Below, piece after piece: positions 9,388 to 18,734 of a stretch of DNA of 64,000 bases. The notes under the pieces were generated by a model. It was not told where the DNA came from. It worked only from the letters and a program-made list of their open reading frames with translations, and searched no databases. Source of the DNA: Nosema muscidifuracis (lineage: Eukaryota > Microsporidia > Nosematidae). Position 1 is the first letter of the stretch; each line of letters begins with the position of its first letter. The position numbers and the translations under genes are program-made. Where the stretch lies: assembly GCA_028335825.1 (NCBI GenBank), contig JAIOKI010000013.1, positions 372,001 to 436,000 on the forward strand, read 5' to 3'.

Positions 9388-10437
9388 TTAATTAAATGTG
9401 TTATTGTAATTTTTGTATGGTGCATTCCCTTCTTTACTATAATAATCTAATTTGTATGCATCTCCTAATTCATAAAAAACTTCATAAGCTGATAAAAGAG
9501 GTTTATTAAATGAATCTCCCCAATCAGTACTTAATCTAGGACAAGATATTTGTACAAATGAATCTATAAAATTATATCTATCAAGAATATTAGGAGTAAT
9601 TTCTTCCATCATAAATATATATAATTTATATCCTTTAAGTTTATTCTTAACATTCTCTAATATATTTTTATTACCTTGTTTACCTAATGTACCTAATATA
9701 ATACCAAAAGATTTACCTTCTCTTGCTTTCTTAATATTTAAAGTTCTACTGTCCACCATCTTATGATAATTATAATATTCTTTGGTAAGTTTTCTACTAA
9801 AAGGACAGTATTGATAAAATTCAAGTTTAGGATTATTAATCATAACACTTTCTAAATGAAATCTACCATCTCCTATACTAATAACTACTTTATTCTTAAT
9901 TATGGGTGAAGTACATCCTAATACTTCTCCTCTACTTAATGGTTTAATCTGTGGAGTGTTTATTTTATTATTTTTTCTTAATTTACTTATACTACTATTA
10001 AACTGTATAGTACCTACTACAGAAATTTCATCTTCATTTTTAAATTCTTTCTCGATAATCTTTTGAAGATGTGTTATGTCAATCTTTATATCTACAAATA
10101 CGTATAAAACACGTGTACACATATCAGTAACAGGAACTAAGCAAGAATGTCCATAATGAATAAGTAAATCACTTTTTATACTAGAATCGTCTACACAACA
10201 AGCCCCGTATACCACATCATTAAGAACTATCGAATGAGCACCAGTGTACTGGTAAATTAAATCTATAATAGGAATTGAGTATCTAAGAAGACCATCTGGA
10301 AATTGAAGAGTGACAGTCTTACATTTGTATTTTAAAATTGTACGGAGTGTTTTATTTATTTCAAAGTTGTAATTTTTAGGGAGGTATGGACTATCATTAG
10401 GAAGATTTGTGTCTAGAGGTGGGTGTAGAAGAACCAT
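9388..10437 (-). CDS. DPH1: Diphthamide biosynthesis protein Dph1
   Basis: Radical enzyme subunit for the first step of diphthamide synthesis: transfer of the 3-amino-3-carboxypropyl group of SAM to a histidine of elongation factor 2. The 349-residue protein keeps the three spaced cysteines expected to bind the 4Fe-4S cluster: YGACC (Cys80), EVLGCTSP (Cys175) and VQISCPRLSTDWG (Cys299). The ending KPLLSAYEVF and LDYYSKEGNAPY matches Dph1 rather than Dph2. A CCCC run (GGGG at 10438-10441 on the plus strand) touches the ATG. It is divergent from the deoxyhypusine hydroxylase gene, so two translation-factor modification enzymes sit head-to-head. The tail is convergent with the Cdt1-like gene. 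Confidence 0.93.
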   Translation of the reverse strand: MVLLHPPLDTNLPNDSPYLPKNYNFEINKTLRTILKYKCKTVTLQFPDGLLRYSIPIIDLIYQYTGAHSIVLNDVVYGACCVDDSSIKSDLLIHYGHSCLVPVTDMCTRVLYVFVDIKIDITHLQKIIEKEFKNEDEISVVGTIQFNSSISKLRKNNKINTPQIKPLSRGEVLGCTSPIIKNKVVISIGDGRFHLESVMINNPKLEFYQYCPFSRKLTKEYYNYHKMVDSRTLNIKKAREGKSFGIILGTLGKQGNKNILENVKNKLKGYKLYIFMMEEITPNILDRYNFIDSFVQISCPRLSTDWGDSFNKPLLSAYEVFYELGDAYKLDYYSKEGNAPYKNYNNTFN

Positions 10438-10891
10438 GGGGTTTAAAAAAAGGATTTTAAAAATTAGAGATGAATCAAGAAAGTTGAATTTTTTTAAAGA
10501 ATCAATAAAAACTTATTTTAAGTAAGTATTACATATATAGATTTTTAAGTAACGAGTTTTAATAAAACTTATTTTAAGTAGTATTACATATATAGATTTT
10601 TAAGTAACAAATCTTATAAAAAAATATTAATTAACAAAATTTACATATATAGATTTTTAAATAACGAATATTATAAAAAATATTAATTAACAAAATTTAC
10701 ATGTGACTTTTTTAAATAACGATTTTTAATAAAACTTATTTTAAAGAATCAATAAAAACTTGTTTTAAGTAAGTATTACATATATAGATTTTTAAATAAT
10801 AAATCTTATAAAATAAATATATATAAGATTATATTGAAAATATTTCAATTAACAGTAAATAAAAATATATCGAATATTTTTTTATCCCCTT
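10438..10891. promoter_or_regulatory. Divergent intergenic region between DPH1 and DOHH
   Basis: The 454-base region is flanked on both sides by start codons with CCCC runs (GGGG at 10438-10441 for DPH1, CCCC at about 10886-10889 for DOHH). Between them are repeated blocks of TACATATATAGATTTTTAA and AATAAAACTTATTTTAAGTA, present four or more times from 10500 to 10800. A shared promoter is inferred from geometry; no specific factor site is identified. Confidence 0.5.
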
Positions 10892-11794
10892 ATGGATATT
10901 CATAAAGCAGAATCAATTATAATAGATGAATCACAACATATAGCCAAAAAGATGAGATCATTATTCTATCTCCGTAATATATTAACAGATGAATCAGCTA
11001 GTATCCTCTGTAAAGCTTTTAAATCAAAATCAGTATTATTAAAACATGAAGTAGCTTATGTATTAGGTCAGATGAGACTAGATATATCAATAGATACACT
11101 TATACAAGTACTTGATGATAATACTGAAGATGAAATAGTACGACATGAAGCTGGTGAAGCACTTGGTAATTTTGAATTTAGTGATCGTATATACAAAGCA
11201 CTTGTACGTAACATGAAATGTGGAGTGAACCCTGTAGAAGAAACTTGTTACTTAGCATGTGAAAAGATAAACAAGAATAGAGATTATGTATCAAAATATG
11301 GATCAAGAGATCCAGCTCTTCCTTTTGAAGATACTGATATGCATAGATATGAAACGAATTCTAATAGGTTAGGTCCAACATTTGATAATGTTAGTAAGAT
11401 CTTCTTAGATACATCAGAATGTCTTTACAAAAGATATCAAGCAATGTTTTGGTTAAGAGATTTGGGTACTGATGATGCCATACATGTTCTCGGTAAGGGT
11501 TTAGAAGATCCTTCAGCACTTTTCAAACACGAAGTTTCATTCGTATTTGGACAGATCAGATCTAAAAAGTCAGTTGGATATCTTGTAGAATGTATGAAGA
11601 AAGAATATGAACATGGAATGGTAAGACATGAATGTGCTGAAGCTCTTGGGATTATTGGAACAGAAGAATGTTTACGAGAACTTGTTAAGTATCAATATAG
11701 TAAATGTGATATATTAAGGGAGAGTGTTGAAGTTGCTATAGATTTGCATGGATATATTAATTCTAACCAAGAAGATTATTGTGAAGTTTATTAA
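10892..11794 (+). CDS. LIA1: Deoxyhypusine hydroxylase (HEAT-repeat di-iron enzyme)
   Basis: Completes hypusine formation on eIF5A by hydroxylating deoxyhypusine. The 300-residue protein is two symmetric halves of HEAT repeats. All four His-Glu metal-binding motifs are visible: [11 protein letters not shown] (His52-Glu53), RHEAGEALG (His85-Glu86), [11 protein letters not shown] (His213-Glu214) and RHECAEALG (His246-Glu247). An acidic linker ([14 protein letters not shown]) joins the halves as in the family. Length is usual. A CCCC run lies just before the ATG. It is head-to-head with DPH1 and may share its control region. Identification is secure. Confidence 0.95.
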   Translation: MDIHKAESIIIDESQHIAKKMRSLFYLRNILTDESASILCKAFKSKSVLLKHEVAYVLGQMRLDISIDTLIQVLDDNTEDEIVRHEAGEALGNFEFSDRIYKALVRNMKCGVNPVEETCYLACEKINKNRDYVSKYGSRDPALPFEDTDMHRYETNSNRLGPTFDNVSKIFLDTSECLYKRYQAMFWLRDLGTDDAIHVLGKGLEDPSALFKHEVSFVFGQIRSKKSVGYLVECMKKEYEHGMVRHECAEALGIIGTEECLRELVKYQYSKCDILRESVEVAIDLHGYINSNQEDYCEVY

Positions 11795-12124
11795 ACTTTT
11801 ATTAAATTAATTATTTTTATTTGATTAATTATTTTTTATTAGATTGTTTTGAATCTTATATAGTTAAATGAAGTTTATTGACCTTATATTAAATTAAATC
11901 AATTCTTTTTTATTAGATTGTTTTAAATCTTATTATTGAATGGAGTACACTTATTTAAAATATTAAATTGAGACTTAAATCAATTCTTTATTATTTAATG
12001 AAATACACTTATCTAAAATATTAAATTGAGTCTTAAATTAATTCTTTATTATTGAATGAATTACAATAATAAGTTAAAATAAACTTATCTGTTAAATAAA
12101 TTAAAACAATTATTTTTAATTAAA
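11795..12124. other. AT-rich spacer with ATTAAATTGAGTCTTAAAT repeats
   Basis: Convergent spacer between DOHH and the PAQR-family gene. Imperfect direct repeats containing TAAAATATTAAATTGAG and AATTCTTTATTATTGAATGAA occur from 11880 to 12070. No gene was seen. Confidence 0.6.
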
Positions 12125-12781
12125 TCACCCACTAGCTTTTAAAGAGAATACATAATTCTTGACCAAAGGTACAAAGAAGCAATAATTGGCTAATACAGTA
12201 GCTGCATGAAATATTTCATGATAACCAAATATATAAGGATAAGGATCAGGTTTTTTAGATCCATAAACTATACCTCCTATTAAGTACACAACACCTCCTA
12301 CAATAAATAATATAAGATCACAAATACTGAGACTTTCAATTAAAATTTTAAAGAAAGGTATTATTGAAACACCATGTAAAATATAAACAACAGTATCAAA
12401 TAAATGATTAAGTCTTCGTAATAGAATAATTTTAAGAACACCAGCTGTAGTAATTGACCATGAAACTAGAAGTATCGACTTAGTGTATGCATTATAAGGA
12501 AGAAGGGTTAGAACAACAGAAGTCTGTGTACCTGATATAAGAAGAAATATAGAAATATGATCAAGAAGTCTAACCAAATGTTCAATATTTTCATTCTTCC
12601 AATGAGTAATATGATAAGTACTACTTACTCCAAATAAAATGAGTTGAGCTAAAAGATATATACAAATACCAAGGTTACCTTTTATAAGTGACCAGCTTAC
12701 TATATAAAGGACTGATTCACTTATTGTTAAATAGAAAGCTGCTTGGTGAATTCTTCCTCTAAATTTTGGTTTTAGTTCCAT
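12125..12781 (-). CDS. PAQR / HlyIII-family seven-helix membrane protein
   Basis: Member of the PAQR/HlyIII family (the group of adiponectin receptors and yeast Izh proteins) within the CREST superfamily of membrane hydrolase-like proteins. The 218-residue protein is almost wholly hydrophobic, with about seven membrane helices. The family metal-site residues are visible: STYH in helix 2 (His57), LLDHIS (Asp74) and HEIFH near the C-terminus (His188, His192). The compact size and lack of a long N-terminal domain fit the HlyIII-like branch. CCC lies a few bases before the ATG (GGG at 12784-12786 on the plus strand). The substrate is not predictable; lipid or sterol metabolism is suggested for relatives. 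Confidence 0.85.
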   Translation of the reverse strand: MELKPKFRGRIHQAAFYLTISESVLYIVSWSLIKGNLGICIYLLAQLILFGVSSTYHITHWKNENIEHLVRLLDHISIFLLISGTQTSVVLTLLPYNAYTKSILLVSWSITTAGVLKIILLRRLNHLFDTVVYILHGVSIIPFFKILIESLSICDLILFIVGGVVYLIGGIVYGSKKPDPYPYIFGYHEIFHAATVLANYCFFVPLVKNYVFSLKASG

Positions 12782-13064
12782 AAGGGTTTATAAGAAATAT
12801 ATCAATTAAATTATTGAATGTTATGATTGAGTGAATGTTATTATTGAGTGTTATAATTTAATTTATATTGAATGTTATTATTGAACTATTGAATGTTATG
12901 ATTAAACTATTAAAGGTTATGAGTGAATGTTATAAGTGAACTATTAAATTTTAGTTTTATGAGTGAATTTTATAATTTTATTAATTCTTCACTAAAAGTT
13001 TGACATATCAGAATATTTAATTATATTTTGTTTTAAATATTATAAATTTTAAGATTTATCCCTA

Positions 13065-13706
13065 ATGAAGAAATCAGAACCAACTAAAAAAGACAAACAA
13101 GAAAAATTAACTCCAGAACAAATATGGAAGAATGCTTCATTAATCCTTGGAGCAAAGAAAAAAGATGGATTAATTAACACAGAATGTATTCAAAAACCAG
13201 TAGATTTTTTAGATATAAAAACTAAACTACAAGAAATAACAACATCAAAAATCGAATCTTTAGATATGCCAAACGCACGAGAACATTTTTACAAAACTGA
13301 ACTTAAAAATTCACTTTTTCACATTCCTGATTTTGTTTCTTTAGATACGTCTTATAAACCAAGTAAAATTTGTGATACACCATCTTATTTTCCTAAAATA
13401 CCTTTAAATATTTTTGATAGTCCTGATGTATACAAAAATCTTGATATTGATACATTATTCTTCATTTTTTATAAGAATCCTAATACTGTTCATCAGTATC
13501 ATGCAGCTACTCAACTTAAATTATGTAGTTGGAGATTTCATACTAAATATCTTACATGGTTTCAGAGATTAGAAGAACCCAAACTTATTACTACTGATTA
13601 TGAGAGAGGAGATTTTCTATTTTTTGATTATGATGTTACATGGAATTTTATGAAAAAAAGTGATTTCACATTTGAATATAAATATTTGGAATGTTCAGAA
13701 TTATAA
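13065..13706 (+). CDS. NOT5: CCR4-NOT complex subunit, minimal Not3/5-type NOT-box protein
   Basis: The CCR4-NOT complex shortens mRNA poly(A) tails and regulates decay. This 213-residue protein is nearly all C-terminal NOT module: an anchor segment (about residues 75-120, ending PSYFPKIP) and the NOT box (about 130-213) containing LDIDTLFFIFYKN, HQYHAATQLKLCSWRFH, KYLTWFQRLEEPKLI and DFTFEYKYLE, the hallmark of CNOT3/Not5 rather than CNOT2. The long N-terminal coiled coil of yeast Not3/5 is absent. CCC at 13060-13062 precedes the ATG. Its stop lies about 30 bases from the stop of the Trf4-like gene on the other strand, so transcripts probably overlap at their 3' ends. Confidence 0.9.
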   Translation: MKKSEPTKKDKQEKLTPEQIWKNASLILGAKKKDGLINTECIQKPVDFLDIKTKLQEITTSKIESLDMPNAREHFYKTELKNSLFHIPDFVSLDTSYKPSKICDTPSYFPKIPLNIFDSPDVYKNLDIDTLFFIFYKNPNTVHQYHAATQLKLCSWRFHTKYLTWFQRLEEPKLITTDYERGDFLFFDYDVTWNFMKKSDFTFEYKYLECSEL

Positions 13707-13736
13707 TTTTTTAATTAAACTTTTCTATTGTATAAA

Positions 13737-15311
13737 TTATTTAGAAGGTTTATTTAATTTACTATTTTTTTCTTTTACTTCATTGTTTTTTTTTTGTTTT
13801 GCTTCATTGTTCTTTTTTTGTTTTGCTTCATTGTTCTTTTTTTGTTTTGATTTTTTTATATTCTTCTTTTTTTTATTATCTTTCAATTTTTTAGTATTAT
13901 CTTCCAATTCTTCAAAATCTTTAGCATCATCTTTAAGTTTTTTATTCTTCTTTTTTTTCCTATCTTTGAGTTTTTTATCATCTTTCAATTCTTTGCTATC
14001 TTTGAAATTTTTAGTACTATCTTCCAATTCTTCAAAATCATTCACATTATCTTTACTATCTTTCACTTTTTTCCTATCTTTGAGATTTTTAGTACTATCT
14101 TCCAATTCTTCAAAACCTTCTTCAAAATCATTCACTTCTACAAATTCTTCTCCAAAACCTTCTTTAATACTCTTCGCTATAATCCCACTTTCACTTCTAA
14201 GATCAGTAACAAATTTATCATACAAAAGTGTATCTGTACTCTTAATTTTTTTATTATTACTATCTGTAATATCTTTTAATTTATTCTTAACTTTCCCATC
14301 ATCTTTATTAAATTTATTTAGAGATATTTCTTTATCAATTTTATAAAGATTACTATCTCTTAAACTTTTTATTTTAGATTTCATTTTTTTAATTTTTATA
14401 ACTGACTTTTCATTTTTAATAACATAATTTCTTTCTGATAATTCGATATCACTTATAAAAAATATTTCTTTAAAAATTTTATCTACTGAATTATTTACAT
14501 GATGATATAATATTATTCTATAAAAATTTTGTAAAGAATCAATTATTCTATCCATATTTTTACAACAAGCTCCTACATCTATATTATTATCAGTTGGATC
14601 AATTATTGATAATCTATTATTTAAATTAGGTTTATAAATTAAATTAATAGAATCTATTTGTACATTTTTATATTTAAAAGTGTATCCATAAAACTGTACA
14701 AAATCAAAAAAAAGAGTAGATAAATTAGTTTTTAAACATATTGAATTAATTAAAGGATGCATAATTAAATAATTATGAATCATAAGAAATTGACTATAAC
14801 TATTCAATCCACCTACACTAGCATCACCCAATTTTCTACTAACAATAAAATGTTTAAATAATATAGCAAATATTTTTATAATTTCATTATCCTTAACAAT
14901 TTGTTTTACATAATTACCTGCTATAACTCCACTTTCATTATTTATGCTTATATCGAACTTGAACCCAAATTTTTTAATTTTAAATTTTAGAATAGGAATC
15001 TTTGCATGAGATAAATGTATAAGATTATATACAAGTTTAGTTTTAATAAGTTCAGTTTTTATTGTACGAAGAATTAAATTAGAATCATTTGTATTGATTT
15101 TTATTGATATATCTATGTCACTTGAATGAGTATAAAGTCCAGTATAAAAACTTCCAAAAAGTGTTAACTTAGAATTTGGATATAATTTTTTAATTTCTTT
15201 TTCTATATATTTTAACCAAATAAGTCTAGATGAATGTTCTTTAGTAGAAGGTTTAATTTTATTATAAGTATCTAATAATTCTTTATTGGCAATTTTTTGT
15301 AAATCGTTCAT
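13737..15311 (-). CDS. TRF4: Non-canonical poly(A) polymerase, Trf4/Pap2-like
   Basis: Nucleotidyltransferase of the TRAMP type that oligoadenylates RNAs for exosome decay. The 524-residue protein has the polymerase-beta fold motif GS (residues 53-54) followed by SDIDISI (Asp65, Asp67) and the third catalytic Asp120 in FKFDISI. The central domain and PAP-associated domain follow (NSYSQFLMIHNYL, then LSIIDPTDNNIDVGACC). The last 190 residues are Lys/Asp/Glu-rich low complexity, with repeated DFEELEDSTKN-like units and a terminal Q-K-K-N-N-E-A-K tandem. The frame continues upstream to 15512, but a CCCC run (GGGG at 15317-15320) marks the ATG at 15311, and the family homology begins there. The yeast zinc-knuckle partner is a separate protein not seen here. 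Confidence 0.88.
   Translation of the reverse strand: MNDLQKIANKELLDTYNKIKPSTKEHSSRLIWLKYIEKEIKKLYPNSKLTLFGSFYTGLYTHSSDIDISIKINTNDSNLILRTIKTELIKTKLVYNLIHLSHAKIPILKFKIKKFGFKFDISINNESGVIAGNYVKQIVKDNEIIKIFAILFKHFIVSRKLGDASVGGLNSYSQFLMIHNYLIMHPLINSICLKTNLSTLFFDFVQFYGYTFKYKNVQIDSINLIYKPNLNNRLSIIDPTDNNIDVGACCKNMDRIIDSLQNFYRIILYHHVNNSVDKIFKEIFFISDIELSERNYVIKNEKSVIKIKKMKSKIKSLRDSNLYKIDKEISLNKFNKDDGKVKNKLKDITDSNNKKIKSTDTLLYDKFVTDLRSESGIIAKSIKEGFGEEFVEVNDFEEGFEELEDSTKNLKDRKKVKDSKDNVNDFEELEDSTKNFKDSKELKDDKKLKDRKKKKNKKLKDDAKDFEELEDNTKKLKDNKKKKNIKKSKQKKNNEAKQKKNNEAKQKKNNEVKEKNSKLNKPSK
13770..14130 (-). repeat. Lys/Asp-rich coding repeats in the Trf4-like C-terminus
   Basis: The 3' part of the gene carries several copies of a segment encoding NDFEELEDSTKNLKDRKK and, at its end, three head-to-tail copies of a 21-bp unit encoding K-Q-K-K-N-N-E-A. 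The repeats are in frame. They also create a long open frame on the opposite strand, which I regard as a shadow. Confidence 0.75.
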
Positions 15312-15913
15312 CAAGTGGGGATAAAAAAAAATATATTGAAATATATTTAAAAGTAAAATGTTGAATATTGAATAAAATGTTAAATAAAATATATTTAATA
15401 AGTTAAATACAATATATTTAATAGGTAAAATAAAATATATTGAATAAGTTAAATAAAGAATTGAATGAAAATGCATTAATAAGTTAAATATTATATATTG
15501 AATAACAAGCATATCTAAATCATTTTTTTATAAAAGATTATAAGTATATTAAAAATAATATTCTACTAGCTGGATGTATTTTTTATCTTTATATCTATTT
15601 GTTTCTTCAAGAATATTCATTTTTAAATAAAGCTTATATTTTAATAAATATATTATCTAAATATTTTATTTAATGAATGAAGACTAAAACACTAAACATA
15701 GATTCTATTTTAATAATACCTAATTTTTTATAATAATTAATTTATAATAAAATTATTTTAATTTAGATTTAGATCAAATATTTATTAATAAATTAATAAA
15801 GAATAATAATTAAAAATTAATAAAGAATGATAATTAATTTTTATTAAATTATTATCTAGTTTTCTTTTAATTAAATTTTGATATATGAATAACGATTTTT
15901 TAAAAGTTATGAT
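15312..15913. other. AT-rich spacer, AAATATATTGAATAAGTTAAAT repeats
   Basis: From 15330 to 15500 the spacer holds imperfect copies of TTAAATAAAATATATTTAATA, upstream of the Trf4-like gene. The rest (15500-15913) is unstructured AT-rich sequence. No gene or RNA was recognised. Confidence 0.6.
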
Positions 15914-16318
15914 TTATTTAAACCAAATTTTTATCTCTCTTTCTGCTGTTTCTACTGAATCACTTCCATGAACAACATTAGCACTAACATCAGCAGCAAG
16001 ATCTCCTCTAATAGAACCCATTTCTGCTTGTAAAGGATTTGTACTACCAATAATCTTTCTACAAACTTCAACTGCATCAATACCTTCCCATATCATACAG
16101 ATTACCATATCAGAACATAAATCTTTAACCATATCATTAAAAAAAAATTTTTCTTTAAGATGACCATAATGTTCTTCAACTAATTCTTTAGGAGGAATCA
16201 TTGATTTAATGTTTTTAAGTGTTAATCCTTTTCTTTCGAATCTTTCTATTATGGATGATACTAAACGTCTTTGAACACCTTCTGGTTTAATCATTATGTA
16301 TGTCTGTTGGATAGCCAT
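15914..16318 (-). CDS. NDK1: Nucleoside diphosphate kinase, C-terminally short
   Basis: Transfers phosphate from ATP to nucleoside diphosphates through a phosphohistidine. The 134-residue protein has the family start (TYIMIKPEGVQRRLV, with Lys11), the substrate loop and the active-site block NVVHGSDSVETAEREI with catalytic His117. It ends at IKIWFK, whereas the usual 150-residue eukaryotic enzyme continues for about 15 more residues that contact neighbouring subunits. A CCCC run (16326-16329 on the plus strand) precedes the ATG. All catalytic residues I can check are present, so activity is likely; the short tail may affect oligomer stability. Confidence 0.94.
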   Translation of the reverse strand: MAIQQTYIMIKPEGVQRRLVSSIIERFERKGLTLKNIKSMIPPKELVEEHYGHLKEKFFFNDMVKDLCSDMVICMIWEGIDAVEVCRKIIGSTNPLQAEMGSIRGDLAADVSANVVHGSDSVETAEREIKIWFK

Positions 16319-17132
16319 GTTTTTAGGGGTAGAATAAAATTAATTTATATTAGGTTTATTTTTAAAATGGTTTGAAGTTTGTTTACTAATAAAAAATGAT
16401 ACAATCTAATATGTTAAAGATAGAATTAAATTATTTGTAATTTATATTTTTTATTGAGAGATTTGACAATTCTGTTAAAATGTTTTATATATTTATTGAT
16501 AGGTTTGACAATATCTGTTAAAATGTTTTATATATTTATTGAGAGGTTTGACAATATCTTTAAAATGTTCTATATATATTTATTGAGAGGTTTGACAATA
16601 TCTTTAAAATGTTCTATATATATTTATTGAGAGGTTTGACAATTCTGTTATAATAGATTAAAATTTTTTATATATTTATTGACAACATTAAAATTATTTT
16701 TAAAATATTTTTTATATATTTATTAACAACGTTACAATTATTTGTTAAAATATTTTATTGAGAGATTTGAAATATCTGTTATAATATATTAAAATTTTTT
16801 ATATATTTTATTGAGAGGTTTGACAATTCTGTTAAAATGTTCTATATATATTTATTGACAACCTTACAATTATTTATTAAAAAAATTTATGTATTTATTG
16901 ACAACCTTACAATTATTTATTAAAATTTTTTATATTTATTGACAACTTTACAATTATCTATTACAATAGATAAGTACTATAACATACAGGTTTTAAAATA
17001 GATAAGTTTTATAATAAATAAAATTTATATTAAAGTTTTATATTAAAGTTCTATAATAGAAATTATATAATTTTATAAAGATAACTTATATTTAAAAAAT
17101 TTTATTTCTTCTATCTCGACCAATAAATTCTA
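16319..17132. other. Spacer with long degenerate tandem array
   Basis: Gene-free region upstream of NDK1 and downstream of the gene ending at 17133. Most of it is the array described separately at 16450-16960. The remainder is plain AT-rich DNA. Confidence 0.6.
16450..16960. repeat. Degenerate tandem repeat, roughly 45-60-bp units
   Basis: About ten copies of a unit containing TTTATTGAGAGGTTTGACAAT followed by ATCTTTAAAATGTTCTATATA. Later units drift to TTATTGACAACCTTACAATTA. Spacing varies from about 45 to 60 bases. It lies upstream of NDK1 on the opposite side from its coding region. Confidence 0.8.
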
Positions 17133-18734
17133 CTATATTAACCCATCAAAATCTGGAATATCTACGCTCTTCTTAATTTTCTGTAAAAAATCATCAGGCG
17201 TCATTATCTTAGATAAACTAGAATCTGACTCTAATAAAGAAGTAACAGGTTCTTTTGATTTTTCTACTTGAGGAGGTGGTTTAGAAAAATAATTTATAGA
17301 TGGAGGTTTTTGTACTGAAATCTGTTTTTTAGGTATATTTGTCTGTTGATATACACTAGTAGAAATTCTAGAAGTTGTATCGGGAATATCTGAATGTCTA
17401 ATATTAGAATTATTATTAATAAGATTAGTACTATTTATAAGATTAGTACTATTAATAAGATTAGAATTATTAATAGGATTAGTACTATTATTAATAGGAT
17501 TATTATTAATAAGATTAGAATTACCATTTATAAGATCAGTACCAATATAACTAGAACCAATATAATTAGAACTATTACTTTTAAAACCAGTACTATTATT
17601 ACTTTTAAAACCAGTACTATTACTTTTATAACCAATATTACTTATAAAATTAGATCCTTTATCATTATAATCATATTTAGGTACTGTATTAAATTTAGTA
17701 CTTCTATTTTTATTCCTAAGATAAGTTAACTCTTCTTCATAATTATTTGGATTATATAAATTATTTTTACTATCTGATACTTTATATTTAGTCTGTGTAA
17801 ACTCAATTTCTTTCTTTTTTGGTTTATAATTTGAAGTAGAACTAGTTGATGTATCTTCATCATTATAAGAAGATTTATTTTTTTTCTTTACTATATCATC
17901 TTCTTTTTCTAATTTAAATATCTGATTATCAATATTCAAACAAGGTGTAAACAAAAATGAATCTTTAAAAAAAGTTACACAATCTTTTTCTTTAGTCTTA
18001 AGTTTAATATATTTATCATCAAGTGGATGAATAAAAATATCAATTTTAGTGTACTTAACTGTATCTTCTTCTATTTTAGAATCAGATTCTATTAAATAAT
18101 TCTTCTTTTCGTTTAATAAATGTTTGACTTTAGATAAAATACTATTCATATCTATATTTGGTGTATTATCATCAGGAATATTATCTTCTTTATCATCATT
18201 TAATTTATTAGGAATCTGATCATCTGTTTCAGTTAATTCTTCTTTTTTAGTCAAATCTTCTTTTAAAGATATCTTAGGTAAATTAAATCCCATATTCTGA
18301 TTTTGTACACGTAGATTTCTAAATTCATTATTCAATTTTCGATTTGGTAATTTAGTATCCATTTTAGCTTTACTTAATTTTTCTCTAGGTGTTTCTTCAT
18401 TATTAATACGTGGTTTTTTATTTTTAAATCCAAATGGATCACTTTTTTTATTATTCCTTTTTGGTCTTTTTAAATATACAACAGTTTTCTCTTTTTTTAA
18501 TTTAATTTCTAAATTATCAGTGTCTAAAGAAAGATTATATAATTCATTATTAGTACCAAAAAATAATTTTCTTTTATGTATAGAAACATGTTGTTTATCT
18601 CTATTATCTTCTATTAAAGGTAACAATTTAAGTTTACCATTTGTATTAGTAACAAACAAGTCTTCATTTTCTTTTAATTTGATTTTTAAGAGTCTGTAAG
18701 CGTAGAGTATTTTTATGTACCATAAGATTTTCAT
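17133..18734 (-). CDS. Hypothetical disordered protein with Asn/Ser repeats
   Basis: A 533-residue protein I do not recognise. Residues 1-85 look like a beta-rich folded segment (DLFVTNTNGKLKLLPLI, KLFFGTNNELYNLSLD). A basic patch follows (KRPKRNNKKSDPFGFKNKKPR, possibly nuclear). A second strand-rich stretch lies near 230-285 (KIDIFIHPLDDKYIKLK). The rest is polar and low complexity, with tandem S-T-G-F-K-S-N and N-P-I-N-N-S-T-N/L-I-N-S-T units at about residues 365-450. The last 60 residues (TPDDFLQKIKKSVDIPDFDGLI) may be a short conserved motif. No CCC run precedes the ATG. It lies downstream of RAE1 on the same strand. A nuclear role is only a guess from the basic patch. Confidence 0.7.
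   Translation of the reverse strand: MKILWYIKILYAYRLLKIKLKENEDLFVTNTNGKLKLLPLIEDNRDKQHVSIHKRKLFFGTNNELYNLSLDTDNLEIKLKKEKTVVYLKRPKRNNKKSDPFGFKNKKPRINNEETPREKLSKAKMDTKLPNRKLNNEFRNLRVQNQNMGFNLPKISLKEDLTKKEELTETDDQIPNKLNDDKEDNIPDDNTPNIDMNSILSKVKHLLNEKKNYLIESDSKIEEDTVKYTKIDIFIHPLDDKYIKLKTKEKDCVTFFKDSFLFTPCLNIDNQIFKLEKEDDIVKKKNKSSYNDEDTSTSSTSNYKPKKKEIEFTQTKYKVSDSKNNLYNPNNYEEELTYLRNKNRSTKFNTVPKYDYNDKGSNFISNIGYKSNSTGFKSNNSTGFKSNSSNYIGSSYIGTDLINGNSNLINNNPINNSTNPINNSNLINSTNLINSTNLINNNSNIRHSDIPDTTSRISTSVYQQTNIPKKQISVQKPPSINYFSKPPPQVEKSKEPVTSLLESDSSLSKIMTPDDFLQKIKKSVDIPDFDGLI
17395..17640 (-). repeat. Coding minisatellite, Asn/Ser/Thr-rich
   Basis: Tandem units around ATTAGTACTATTAATAAG and AAACCAGTACTATTATTACTT (plus-strand sense) lie inside the preceding hypothetical gene. 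They encode the N-S-T-N-L-I-N and S-T-G-F-K-S-N runs. They also produce an open frame on the plus strand, which I regard as a shadow. Confidence 0.8.

Noticed and set aside
12125-12781. Toxin (haemolysin) role for the HlyIII-family protein
   Set aside because: The family name is historical; the visible metal-site residues and seven-helix layout fit a PAQR-type membrane protein, and nothing suggests toxin activity.
13660-14346. 228-codon plus-strand open frame rich in Phe/Ser
   Set aside because: It is antisense to the low-complexity Lys/Asp tail of the Trf4-like gene and mirrors its repeats; a shadow.
16450-16960. Telomeric repeat
   Set aside because: Units are long, degenerate and internal, unlike short telomere repeats.
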